This document shows positions 42,035 to 50,089 of a DNA stretch of 64,000 nt, piece by piece. The stretch spans positions 1 through 64,000 of the forward strand of contig JBAZWJ010000036.1 of the NCBI GenBank assembly GCA_041660385.1. The letters run 5' to 3'. Position numbers and translations under genes: made by a program. This DNA is from DYJE01 sp041660385. GTDB lineage: Bacteria; Desulfobacterota; Desulfobacteria; Desulfobacterales; Desulfolunaceae. Under the pieces are notes generated by a model. It was not told where the DNA came from. It did not search any database and worked only from the letters and a program-made list of their open reading frames with translations. The stretch's first letter is position 1; each line of letters begins with the position of its first letter.

Positions 42035-42853
42035 CTAAGCCCAGATCACCACGGGTTCATTTCGTGTGGGCATGCGGTGGTATTTGAATTTCGGGAATCC
42101 CACCATCATGGCGGCGTAGTTTTCCATGCCGTCTTTTAATCCCAAAGCTTCTTTCAATGGCGGATAAGTCAGCGCAGCCGCATTGAAAAATCCGTTCCAG
42201 CAACCGCCAAGACCAAAGGCCGGGATGGCGAGTTCCAGATAGGTCATGGCGATGGTGCAGGCATTTTTTGCCATGGGGTTGTTTTTGTTGCCGTTGGCCA
42301 GAATCAAATGGGGTGCGCTGCGGCTCACGGTGTCCATGCCCATCTGCCAGCCTGCAACAACCATATCCAGATGAAGCATGGTTGCGATTTGGGGCTGGTT
42401 TTTGATCATGTATTCCATCCATTCAATGACAAGACCGCTCAACCGTTTCACCTCTTCCCGTTCGTAAATTACCTGCCAGGTTACTGGCTGGCTGTTGTGA
42501 CCGGATGGTGCGTAACTTGCGATGCGTATCAATTCGGACAGGGTTTCCTTGTCCACGGGTTTTTCTTTATAGGTACGGATGGACCGTCTGTATCTCAGGA
42601 AATGCTCGGCCTTTGCCGGGTCAAGCAGGTTTTCTTTAACCACGGGCATGCAGTCTTCCGGCGACATGCTTTCAAGAGTAAACGCCGCAGTAGGGCAGAC
42701 AGCCACGCAGTGACCGCAATGGATACACAGAGCTTCGGCCCCGTTCACAGGCACGGGCAATCCGTCTTTCATCTGAATAATTTTCATGGGGCATTCTGCT
42801 GCGCAGATGCCGTCTTTGTTGCATTTTTCGGTGTCAATGGTCATAAAAGCCAT
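42035..42853 (-). CDS. Nitroreductase with N-terminal 2x[4Fe-4S] ferredoxin domain
   Basis: 272 aa. Ferredoxin motifs CNKDGICAAECP and CIHCGHCVAVCP (residues 11-55) are fused to an FMN nitroreductase domain starting YRRSIRTYKEKPVDKETL and SYAPSGHNSQPVTW. The fusion lets ferredoxin electrons reach FMN directly. Substrate unknown; common in anaerobes. The start is preceded by CAAGGAGAAC. Confidence 0.93.
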   Translation of the reverse strand: MAFMTIDTEKCNKDGICAAECPMKIIQMKDGLPVPVNGAEALCIHCGHCVAVCPTAAFTLESMSPEDCMPVVKENLLDPAKAEHFLRYRRSIRTYKEKPVDKETLSELIRIASYAPSGHNSQPVTWQVIYEREEVKRLSGLVIEWMEYMIKNQPQIATMLHLDMVVAGWQMGMDTVSRSAPHLILANGNKNNPMAKNACTIAMTYLELAIPAFGLGGCWNGFFNAAALTYPPLKEALGLKDGMENYAAMMVGFPKFKYHRMPTRNEPVVIWA

Positions 42854-42990
42854 GATGTTCTCCTTGCTATTTGATTGTATCGCCCTTCCGGACTTTTTTA
42901 ACTAACTTAGTTCTTCTCACATTTCCGTTTAATAACTCCGGCAACCCTTCCGTTTCAGATTAAGCGGTCGAGATACGCTGTGAGCCATCA

Positions 42991-43046
42991 CGACCCGTTT
43001 GTCAAACTTTTCAAAAGTTTGGCCCCCGGCAGGGCCGCCAGAGGCC
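42991..43046 (-). repeat. Dispersed repeat, family B, fifth copy
   Basis: Minus orientation: GGCCTCTGGCGGCCCTGCCG followed by GGGGCCAAACTTTTGAAAAG and TTTGACAAACGGGT. Best match to the copy within the radical SAM gene at 35704-35750. Confidence 0.75.
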
Positions 43047-43076
43047 ATTTCCGTGCTTTTCCGTGTATTCCGTGGT

Positions 43077-43994
43077 TCACATACCTAATCGCCGGGACCA
43101 GTCAAAACCAGGATAAAACCGATCAATAAAGGCCATGGCCGCTTTTGATTTCAGATAATGTTTTGTTTCATCGGACGCCGGGATATAATTGAGATCCTTG
43201 AACACTTTGACAATATCGCCCCAGCCCACGGGATGATCAGAACCGAAGAAAATCCTGTGTTTGTATATTTCGAGATTTTTTTCCAGAATCTGTTCGAACG
43301 AGCCCGTCAGGACTTTGTCCAGATAGGGCTTGAAACTGTGGCGGAAAAACACGAAAACACCGGTGGCGTCCAGGTAAAGCTCGGGAAATTCGTCCATCAA
43401 GTTGAAAACCTGTTCCAGCTCAGGAAAAGCCATATGGACAAAAACCACAGGGAGTCGTGGAAACCGTTTGAGGAGATTTTTCAGTTCAGGAACGGCCATG
43501 GAGCGGCCGTAAAATGCCTCAAACCCGGTGTGGAAAAACACGGGTTTAGCTGATTCCTGGAGAAAACCGTAAAGATCGTCCATGCGTCGGTCCCAGGGAT
43601 CGAACATCTGAACAAAAGGGTGGAGTTTGAAACCGGCCATGTTGTCCCGGAACAAGCATTTTTCTGCATAGGCCGCCTTGTCCGGGGTGTCCTGATGAAT
43701 CCCTGCAAAGGGAATGGCACCGGGGACTTCACGGCAGAACGACACGTTGAAATCGTTCAGACCCTCCGTTTCTTCAACGGACAACGGGTAAACAAGATTG
43801 AAAAAATGGGTGATTCCCCCTTTTTTCAGATCATCGACCAGATCCGAAGGCGTCACGGTATCAGACACCGGATGCTGTGGAAAAGCCTTTTTCATCCAGC
43901 GGGCAAGACCCTGGATGCGCTTGTCCGTCATGATGTGGACATGGGTGTCGATCACCATGTCATCGGCTGCAAAAGCGGGTTCCATGGTCATCAC
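43077..43994 (-). CDS. Amidohydrolase-2 family (metal-dependent TIM-barrel) protein
   Basis: 305 aa. Metal-site residues in VIDTHVHIMTD, FHTGFEAFYG, VVFVHMAFPE and FFGSDHPVGWGD fit the decarboxylase/hydrolase superfamily of amidohydrolase 2. The ATGA overlap with the enoyl-CoA hydratase upstream argues for one operon and a role in acyl-CoA or cyclic-acid catabolism. Last gene of the block; exact reaction unknown. Confidence 0.9.
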   Translation of the reverse strand: MMTMEPAFAADDMVIDTHVHIMTDKRIQGLARWMKKAFPQHPVSDTVTPSDLVDDLKKGGITHFFNLVYPLSVEETEGLNDFNVSFCREVPGAIPFAGIHQDTPDKAAYAEKCLFRDNMAGFKLHPFVQMFDPWDRRMDDLYGFLQESAKPVFFHTGFEAFYGRSMAVPELKNLLKRFPRLPVVFVHMAFPELEQVFNLMDEFPELYLDATGVFVFFRHSFKPYLDKVLTGSFEQILEKNLEIYKHRIFFGSDHPVGWGDIVKVFKDLNYIPASDETKHYLKSKAAMAFIDRFYPGFDWSRRLGM

Positions 43995-44701
43995 GTAAAC
44001 GCCTTGGCAAATTTGGTAAAACCACGGGCCTCCTCAGCAAGGGCTTCTTGCATGGTGGCCGTGTTCCTGAATTCGATCAGGGATTTCACCGTCATCATCA
44101 TCGGGTAGTTCACCGCGCAGATATGGCGTGCAATTGACATCGCCCTTTCAATCAGCATATCTTCTTCGACCAGCTCATTTACCAATCCGATTTCCAGAGC
44201 TTTTTCAGCGGAAATAAACTGGCAGGAGAGGGACATCTGTTTGGCCATGCGCTGGCCCACGGCTTGCTGGAGAAGCTGCGTCATGCCCCAGCCCGGATGG
44301 ATGCCCACTTTGGCGTGGGTGTCGGCGAAGCTGGCGTGTTCGGAAGCAATGAGAAAATCACAGTTCAGGGCCAGTTCGAATCCGCCGGTGATGGCGTGAC
44401 CGTTCACCGCTCCGATGATGGGTTTTTTGCAGGCGGCGAAAACCGTTAAAAGATCCGATCCGTCGCCTCTGGGGTCGAACAGGTTGTCTTTGCCCAGGCA
44501 GGAAAGATCGATTCCCGAACAGAACGCTTTGCCGTTTCCGGTGATGATGGCGGCGTGGATATCGTCATCGGCTGAAACCCGGTCAATGGCATCGAAAAGC
44601 TGGGAAAGGAGGGCCTGGTTCATGGCGTTCCGCCGTTCCGGCCTGTTCAAGGTGATGACGGCCGTCTGGTCGTCGACTTCAAAAAGTACGGCTTGCTCCA
44701 T
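43991..44701 (-). CDS. Enoyl-CoA hydratase/isomerase (crotonase) family protein
   Basis: 236 aa. Crotonase fold with AAIITGNGKAFCSGIDL (oxyanion region) and ITGGFELALNCDFLIASEHA. The first catalytic Glu is kept (GGFELAL), but the second position, usually QPE, reads FADTHAKVGIHPGWG, so the second Glu is His. This DTHA variant forms a subgroup usually annotated as enoyl-CoA hydratase; activity may differ. Overlaps the amidohydrolase by four bases. Confidence 0.9.
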   Translation of the reverse strand: MEQAVLFEVDDQTAVITLNRPERRNAMNQALLSQLFDAIDRVSADDDIHAAIITGNGKAFCSGIDLSCLGKDNLFDPRGDGSDLLTVFAACKKPIIGAVNGHAITGGFELALNCDFLIASEHASFADTHAKVGIHPGWGMTQLLQQAVGQRMAKQMSLSCQFISAEKALEIGLVNELVEEDMLIERAMSIARHICAVNYPMMMTVKSLIEFRNTATMQEALAEEARGFTKFAKAFT

Positions 44702-44720
44702 GGTTTGGTTCCTTTAAAGT

Positions 44721-44797
44721 TTTGTGGACTTAGTGGACCCCGTGGACATGGACGTGGTGGACTGTCCACGAAGTCCATTTTGTCCACTGGGTCCACC
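44721..44797. repeat. GTGGAC/GTCCAC palindromic repeat tract, copy 2
   Basis: Five GTGGAC-like units are followed by four GTCCAC/GTCCAT-like units in the opposite sense, so the whole tract can fold on itself. It lies between the SDR and the enoyl-CoA hydratase genes and could modulate the operon mRNA. Confidence 0.55.
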
Positions 44798-44806
44798 CCA
44801 ATAATT

Positions 44807-45565
44807 CTAAGCGATCACCCCGCCATCACAAACAATACAAGCACCCGTCGTGAAAGACGATGCGGATGAGGCCAGATAAAGAACGGCTCCCGCCATTTCT
44901 TCGGGCTTGGCCATGCGTTGCAGGGGAATCTGGGCAACAACCATGTTCTTGATGTCATCATTAGCTGTGATGGCACCTGAAAATTTGGTTTCAGTCAGAC
45001 CGGGCAGAAGGGCATTTACCCGGATATTATGCGAAGCCAGTTCCTTTGCGAAAGCCTGGGTCATAGAGATCAAACCCGCTTTGGTAATCGAGTAGATTCC
45101 CTGGAGAAGGGCCGGACGGATGCCGTTGATGGATGACACGTTGACGATGGTTCCGCCGCCTGAGGCTTTCATCATTTTTGCAGCAGCCTGGGTGAGGAAG
45201 AACGGCGCTTTCAGGTTCACGGCCAGCGTTTTGTCCCAGGCCCATTCTTCAGCGTTGATCATCTCACCGAAATAGGGGTTGGCTGCGGCGTTGTTCACCA
45301 GAATATCCAGTCTGCCGTGTTTGTCTTCGATGGCTTTCATCAGGGCGGTGATCTGTTCATGGTAGCCCATGTTGCAGGCCATGGCTTCGGCTGATCCGCC
45401 GTTTTCTTTGATTTTTGCAACCACAACTTCCAGTTCTTCCTGTTTCCGGCTGACAAGAATGGCGTGGGCGCCATTTTCACAGAACGTGTGGGCAATGGCT
45501 TCGCCGATACCACGGCTCGCTCCGGTGATCAGGGCGATTTTACCTTTAAGTGAAAAGTCGACCAT
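44807..45565 (-). CDS. Short-chain dehydrogenase/reductase (SDR)
   Basis: 252 aa. NAD(P)-binding TGASRGIGEA, NNAAAN, the catalytic Ser in VNVSSINGI and YSITKAG (YxxxK), and GACIVCDGG near the end. Reduces or oxidises hydroxy/keto groups. Beside an ACAD11-type kinase/dehydrogenase pair it could interconvert a 4-keto and 4-hydroxyacyl-CoA as LvaD does, but this is inference. Confidence 0.93.
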   Translation of the reverse strand: MVDFSLKGKIALITGASRGIGEAIAHTFCENGAHAILVSRKQEELEVVVAKIKENGGSAEAMACNMGYHEQITALMKAIEDKHGRLDILVNNAAANPYFGEMINAEEWAWDKTLAVNLKAPFFLTQAAAKMMKASGGGTIVNVSSINGIRPALLQGIYSITKAGLISMTQAFAKELASHNIRVNALLPGLTETKFSGAITANDDIKNMVVAQIPLQRMAKPEEMAGAVLYLASSASSFTTGACIVCDGGVIA

Positions 45566-45661
45566 GTGTCCTCCTTTTTATATGTAATTCAAATGAGATA
45601 TCGATTTTTTTGGGTTATGCGTTGATGGGTTCCACCCATCACGCACTCAAATTGAAATCTT

Positions 45662-45955
45662 TTATTTTATCCCGGCAAGCTCGGTATACATCCCGATTTC
45701 AGGCTTTCCGTCCAGAAGAGGTTTCAATGTTTTGAACAGTTCTTTAAAGTAAGGTGTTGCACTGTGAAAACCCAGAGACTCTACGTCTTTGTATTTTTCA
45801 TAGAACAGAAACGCCCTGGGATTGGTCTGGTCTTTGTGAAGGGTATACACAAGAGTCCCCGGTTCCTTGGAAACAAGGGCAACCATGTCTATAAGAGCCT
45901 TTTCCATTTCGGCTTCCTTGCCTTCCAGCGCCGTCATTTTAGCAACAATAACCAT
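45662..45955 (-). CDS. Antibiotic-biosynthesis-monooxygenase-fold (ABM) protein
   Basis: 97 aa, one ferredoxin-like beta-alpha-beta domain: MVIVAKMTALEGKEAEMEKA, EPGTLVYTLHKDQTNP, FLFYEKYKDVES. Similar proteins are quinol monooxygenases or ligand-binding dimers; in an anaerobe a monooxygenase role is doubtful. Twenty bases downstream of the kinase gene in the same operon. Confidence 0.88.
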   Translation of the reverse strand: MVIVAKMTALEGKEAEMEKALIDMVALVSKEPGTLVYTLHKDQTNPRAFLFYEKYKDVESLGFHSATPYFKELFKTLKPLLDGKPEIGMYTELAGIK

Positions 45956-45975
45956 AGATCCTCCGTTTTACGTCA

Positions 45976-47043
45976 TTATAATTTTGATTGTTCGATGATT
46001 TTCTTCGCCTGTTTTTCCAGAACCTGAACAGCGACGATCAACAGGGCAAAGCGTTCATCCAATGTGATTCCTTCGTAAAACCGTTTGTAGATCTGCTGGG
46101 CGATCACGGCCAGCCTGAACATGCCGAAGCAGAAGTAAAAATCCATGGCCTTCATGTCGCGGCCCGTTTTTTCTCCGTAGCGTTCGATCAGTTCGATCCG
46201 GGTGAGAGCTCCGTCCACGTTGGTGGGCATCATGCGTATGAGCTGCACGTCGTCGGGATCGTTTTTTTCCACCCAGTAGGCCAGGGAATTTCCCAGATCC
46301 AGAAGAGGATCGCCGTAGGTGGCCATTTCCCAATCCAGAACGCCGATGATGTTCATGGGATCTTTGGGATCTAAAACCACGTTGTCGAATTTGTAGTCGT
46401 TGTGAACGATGGTGGGTTTGTCCGTGTCTTTCTGCATTTTGTCGGCCAGCCAGCCCATGATGTCCTCGTAATCGGGAGCGTCAGGAGTTCTGGCTTTTCT
46501 GTAGCGCTCGCTCCAACCTTCAATCTGGCGTTTGACAAATCCCTGGGGTTTGCCCAGATTTTCCAGACCCACGGCTTTCACGTCAATGGAGTGGAGTTCC
46601 ACATGGACGTCAAGCAGCTTTTCGCAAAGCTTCCGCATCGACGCCGGGGGAAGATCCATTCCTTTAGGGATGTTTTTCCGAAGAATGACCCCGGGAATCC
46701 GTTCCATCACATAAAAGGGGCAACCCATGATCGACGGATCTTCGGTGTAAGTCAGGGGTTTGGGGCAATAGGGATAGACAGGCCTCAAAGACGTCAAAAT
46801 CCTGTGTTCCCGGCCCATGTCGTGGGCTGATTTGATGTTGGCACCGATGGGCGGACGCCTCAGTACCATTTCCGTTTCACCCACATTGATCAGATAGGTG
46901 AGATTGGAAAAACCACTGGGGAACTGCTGTATTTCAAGGGTACCTGAAAGACCGGCAATGGTGTCTTTCAGATAGGCTTCGAGAACCTTGAGCTCAAGTT
47001 CCTCCCCTTTTCTTATCTCTTTGGCTTTATCGTTGTAATCCAT
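45976..47043 (-). CDS. ACAD10/11-type aminoglycoside-phosphotransferase-fold kinase
   Basis: 355 aa. Protein-kinase-like APH fold: FPSGFSNLTYLIN (P-loop region), EMVLRRPPIGANIKSAHDMG with the Lys/Arg pair, catalytic HNDYKFDNVVL and metal Asp in GVLDWEMATYGDPL. These features match the N-terminal kinase domain of ACAD10/ACAD11 and bacterial LvaA-like proteins. In those pathways the enzyme phosphorylates the 4-hydroxy group of an acyl-CoA. Encoded 40 bases downstream of TetR, after an ACAD11-type dehydrogenase. Confidence 0.9.
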   Translation of the reverse strand: MDYNDKAKEIRKGEELELKVLEAYLKDTIAGLSGTLEIQQFPSGFSNLTYLINVGETEMVLRRPPIGANIKSAHDMGREHRILTSLRPVYPYCPKPLTYTEDPSIMGCPFYVMERIPGVILRKNIPKGMDLPPASMRKLCEKLLDVHVELHSIDVKAVGLENLGKPQGFVKRQIEGWSERYRKARTPDAPDYEDIMGWLADKMQKDTDKPTIVHNDYKFDNVVLDPKDPMNIIGVLDWEMATYGDPLLDLGNSLAYWVEKNDPDDVQLIRMMPTNVDGALTRIELIERYGEKTGRDMKAMDFYFCFGMFRLAVIAQQIYKRFYEGITLDERFALLIVAVQVLEKQAKKIIEQSKL

Positions 47044-47082
47044 GATTTCTCCGAGATTTTCTCCGAATAATTATTCTGGTCC

Positions 47083-47805
47083 TTATTGGTCCAAAGGTTT
47101 AACCAGACAGAACGATGAGACGAACTGTACGACGTATTTTGCGTAATCGTCCACGGAAACGTTTCGTTTTTTATACTTCCAGCGTTTCAGATACCAGTCC
47201 TGCTGCATGGCTTTGATAAGACTGGCCGTAAGCTGGTGGTCCTGCTGTTTGAAAACGCCGCTGTTTTCTCCCTCAGCCAAGATGTCCACCAGAATCTGTT
47301 CCGTGTAGGACTCCATGACCTGAACGGCGGCCCGTTCTTCTTCGCTGAGGTTCCGCGCTTCCATGAACGTAAAGAAAAACCAGGGCCGTGCCAGTTCACT
47401 TAGAAAAATATGAGCTTTGATCACAGCACCCAGCCTTTCCATGGGATCGTTCTTGGCTTCCTGGCTTCCTTTGAGAACCCGTTCCACCATGGAGCGACCC
47501 TGGCGCTGGATGATGCCTAAAAGCTCATCCTTGCTGGTAAAATAGCCGTAAAGGGCACCCATGCTGAGGCCCGTTTCGCGGCTTAAATCCCTCATACTCA
47601 TGGACTGGAAGCCCTTGGAGTAAGATATCTTGAAAACCGCGTCAAAAATCTTTTCAAAATTTTTAACGGCGGTTTTCTCTTTTTTGATCCGGATGAAGTC
47701 CTGATTTTTCAGGTACACTTCCCGGCAGATATCCTCTTTGGAATCGCTGATTTCCCGTTTGAAATCCGAATACGTCATGCTTTGTCCGTCATTTGTTTTA
47801 GTCAC
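47083..47805 (-). CDS. TetR-family regulator of the acyl-CoA operon
   Basis: 240 aa. HTH at about 55-100: VFKISYSKGFQSMSMRDLSR and GLSMGALYGYFTSKDELLG. A long N-terminal extension (about 48 residues, charged) precedes the HTH. It lies between the dehydrogenase and the kinase genes (1-base and 39-base gaps), so it is part of the operon it may repress; a ligand such as an acyl-CoA is likely. A candidate operator, GAACG-AG-CGTTC, is at 50000-50011, upstream of etfB. Confidence 0.9.
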   Translation of the reverse strand: MTKTNDGQSMTYSDFKREISDSKEDICREVYLKNQDFIRIKKEKTAVKNFEKIFDAVFKISYSKGFQSMSMRDLSRETGLSMGALYGYFTSKDELLGIIQRQGRSMVERVLKGSQEAKNDPMERLGAVIKAHIFLSELARPWFFFTFMEARNLSEEERAAVQVMESYTEQILVDILAEGENSGVFKQQDHQLTASLIKAMQQDWYLKRWKYKKRNVSVDDYAKYVVQFVSSFCLVKPLDQ

Positions 47806-47806
47806 C

Positions 47807-49015
47807 TTATTTCACGATCTTACCTTCATACGACCTCAGAATGCGCTTGGCAAGAGCCATCTTGTGCACTTCGTCAGCTCCATCGTAAATCCGGGCGGCG
47901 CGTTCGTGACGGTAGAAATAAGCGAGAACCGTGTCGTCGGTCATACCCAGGCCGCCGTGGACCTGAAGGGCACGGTCGATCACGTTATTCATGGTGTTGG
48001 CCACCAGGTATTTGATCATGGAGATGTGGTCGCGGGCATCTTTCGCGCCCACGTTGTCGATCTGCCATGCTGCCTGGAGGGTGAGCATGCGGGCCGCTTC
48101 GATTTCAGCCGCCGAATCGGCGATCCACTGGCGGACGATCTGGGTTGAGCCCAGGGTTGCTCCGTCGGGCCTGATCACGCGGAAATTGGCTCTGGAGCAC
48201 ATCAGGTCGAAAGACCGTTTGCAGATCCCCAGCCAGCGCATGCAGTGGTGGATACGTCCAGGCCCCAGGCGTTCCTGGGCGATGGCAAAACCGTGGCCTT
48301 CCGGTCCCAGAAGGTTTTCCTGGGGTACGCGGCAGCTCTGGTAAAGGATTTCTGCGTGGCTGGCGTAATCGCTGCCCGAATGCCCCATGACTGGGATATT
48401 CCGGACCAGGTTGAAACCCGGAGTGTTTGTGGGAACGATGATCATGCTGGCCTGGAGGTAGGTGTGGGCTTCGGGGTTAGTGACAGCCATGACGATGGCG
48501 AAATCGGACCCGTCAGCAGCGGTGGTGTACCATTTATGACCGTTGATCACGTAGTCGCCACCGTCTTTCACAGCCGTTGTTTCCATCATGACGGGGTTGG
48601 AGCCCGGCATGTCCACTTCGGTCATGGAAAAGCAGCTTCTGATTTTTCCTTCCACAAGGGGTTTCAGGTATCGTTCTTTCTGTTCAGGCGTACCGAACAT
48701 ATGGAGAATTTCCACATTGCCCGCATCCGGTGCCTGACACCAGAACACGTAGTGGCCCAGGGGTGAACGGCCCAGAGCTTCGGACACAAGACCGTGCTCC
48801 AGAAGGGAAAGGCCCATGCCACCCACATCTTTCGGAAAGTTGGGAGCCCAGAGCTCCATTTTTTTCACCATCGCCTGTTTTTCTCTGAGAACCGGCAGCA
48901 TGTCGCGGAAATCCTGACTGATGAACTCCGCCTCAAGGGGAATCAGTTCTTTGTCTACAAATTCGTTGATCATGCCAATGATGGTCTGCATTTTTTCCGA
49001 TACGCTGAAATCCAT
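47807..49015 (-). CDS. ACAD10/11-like acyl-CoA dehydrogenase
   Basis: 402 aa. It shares the diagnostic features of the ACAD11 C-terminal domain: CQAPDAGNVEILHMFGT, FSMTEVDMPGS, GPGRIHHCMRWLG, ALQVHGGLGMTDDTVLAYF and a terminal ARIYDGADEVHKM where ordinary enzymes have a YEGT-type motif. In ACAD11 and LvaC this class removes phosphate from a 4-phosphoryl-acyl-CoA on the way to an enoyl-CoA. First gene of a run of seven on the minus strand, GGAGGAAA before the ATG. Confidence 0.92.
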   Translation of the reverse strand: MDFSVSEKMQTIIGMINEFVDKELIPLEAEFISQDFRDMLPVLREKQAMVKKMELWAPNFPKDVGGMGLSLLEHGLVSEALGRSPLGHYVFWCQAPDAGNVEILHMFGTPEQKERYLKPLVEGKIRSCFSMTEVDMPGSNPVMMETTAVKDGGDYVINGHKWYTTAADGSDFAIVMAVTNPEAHTYLQASMIIVPTNTPGFNLVRNIPVMGHSGSDYASHAEILYQSCRVPQENLLGPEGHGFAIAQERLGPGRIHHCMRWLGICKRSFDLMCSRANFRVIRPDGATLGSTQIVRQWIADSAAEIEAARMLTLQAAWQIDNVGAKDARDHISMIKYLVANTMNNVIDRALQVHGGLGMTDDTVLAYFYRHERAARIYDGADEVHKMALAKRILRSYEGKIVK

Positions 49016-49076
49016 AATTTCCTCCGGAATTTATTGTTAGCGGTTTATTGTTCGTAATTTTTTCTGTCTATAGTCA

Positions 49077-49166
49077 ATGCCGTTTCCTAAGGTTGTAGGG
49101 GCAGGTTTCAAACCTGGCCTGCCTCATAATCCGGGCGGGTTTGGAACCCGCCCCTACAAACGGCAT
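49077..49166. repeat. Intergenic double-hairpin repeat, family A, copy 3
   Basis: Outer arms ATGCCGTTT (49077-49085) and AAACGGCAT (49158-49166) enclose two hairpins: GGGGCAGGTTTCAAACCTGG (partly imperfect) and GGGCGGGTTTGGAACCCGCC. It is the most complete copy; the outer arms also occur at the element at 63239-63345. Confidence 0.75.
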
Positions 49167-49180
49167 GGATGAACTCTATC

Positions 49181-49885
49181 TCATCTGTACGTTAAAAGCT
49201 CTGCCCCGTTCTCCAGTTCCAGATGGGCCAGATTGTTAAACGACATCAGGTTGAACCGTCCTTTTCTTCGATCAAGGACCGTGATAGCGGTGTTTTTCAC
49301 CCACCATCCCAGCCGCATGGCTTCTTCATCAGATAAGCCCAGGGCTGTCTTCATAGCCACAGACACCACGCCACCCGAGGTGAAAATTCCGATCTGCGAA
49401 CCGTCGCCTTTTTCAGCAGCCCGTTCAAGCCCTTGTTCCACGCGGCCCACATATTCCTTAAACGATTCGGCACCCGGTGTTTCGTACTGGCCTGAAACCC
49501 AGCGATCCATGATTTTCCCGAACATTTTCTGGAACTCCCGGTTGTCCTTGAAAATATTGGGCAGAATGTCGTTCATGGCCGGTTCGTCTTCCATAAGACC
49601 CGGAAGAAGCGCCGTGATAATGGACCTGTGATCATACTCGTTAAACGCCGGATCGGTGAGGGTTTCGGCTGGCTTTGCGTTTTCGTCCATTTCAGCCAGA
49701 GCTATCATGGCCGTTTCTGTCTGGCGACTCATATCTCCCGTATAGACCTTATCGAACACAACACCCGTTTTCCGAAGATATTTTCCAAGAATCCGGCTCT
49801 GGGTCTGACCCAGTTCTGAGAGCTTGTCGTAGTTTGAATCTCCGAAAGATGCCTGGCCGTGCCGTATGATCCATAATGTGCTCAT
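49181..49885 (-). CDS. Histidine phosphatase (phosphoglycerate-mutase-like) family protein
   Basis: 234 aa. Starts LWIIRHGQASFGDSNYDKLS, the RHG motif with the phospho-accepting His near residue 9; the second His is in the GIFTSGGVVSVAMKTA region, where the usual motif His is not evident. Acts on phosphorylated small molecules. It is adjacent to an operon using a putative phosphoacyl-CoA, but a functional link is only positional. Confidence 0.9.
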   Translation of the reverse strand: MSTLWIIRHGQASFGDSNYDKLSELGQTQSRILGKYLRKTGVVFDKVYTGDMSRQTETAMIALAEMDENAKPAETLTDPAFNEYDHRSIITALLPGLMEDEPAMNDILPNIFKDNREFQKMFGKIMDRWVSGQYETPGAESFKEYVGRVEQGLERAAEKGDGSQIGIFTSGGVVSVAMKTALGLSDEEAMRLGWWVKNTAITVLDRRKGRFNLMSFNNLAHLELENGAELLTYR

Positions 49886-49999
49886 CGCTTCCTGCTGCCT
49901 TTGTCTTTCACCAAGTGCCGGTCTTTTTGTTTCTCTGACCGTTTCGCCTCACATGTTAAGGTCATATTACCTGTGACCATCAAACCTGTCAATAAAAAA

Positions 50000-50011
50000 G
50001 AACGAGCGTTC
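50000..50011. promoter_or_regulatory. Candidate TetR-type operator
   Basis: Perfect inverted repeat GAACG-AG-CGTTC, flanked by A/T runs, in the space between the divergently transcribed histidine phosphatase and etfB. The form GAACGnnCGTTC is frequent for TetR regulators of fatty-acid genes. Binding by the 47083-47805 TetR is inference. Confidence 0.5.
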
Positions 50012-50022
50012 GCTTTTTTATC

Positions 50023-50051
50023 TTGATCTTTTTCCGGCCATGGTTTATTTT
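50023..50051 (+). promoter_or_regulatory. Promoter of etfBA
   Basis: -35 TTGATC (50023-50028), 17-base spacer, -10 TATTTT (50046-50051), about 40 bases before the etfB ATG. The palindrome 50000-50011 lies just upstream of the -35. Confidence 0.55.
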
Positions 50052-50089
50052 TTCATCATGAACAATACTAAAAACCGAAAGAGGTAACC

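Noticed and set aside
44721..44797. Possible CRISPR-like GTGGAC repeats
   Set aside because: Units are only six bases with irregular spacing; they form a simple palindromic tract.
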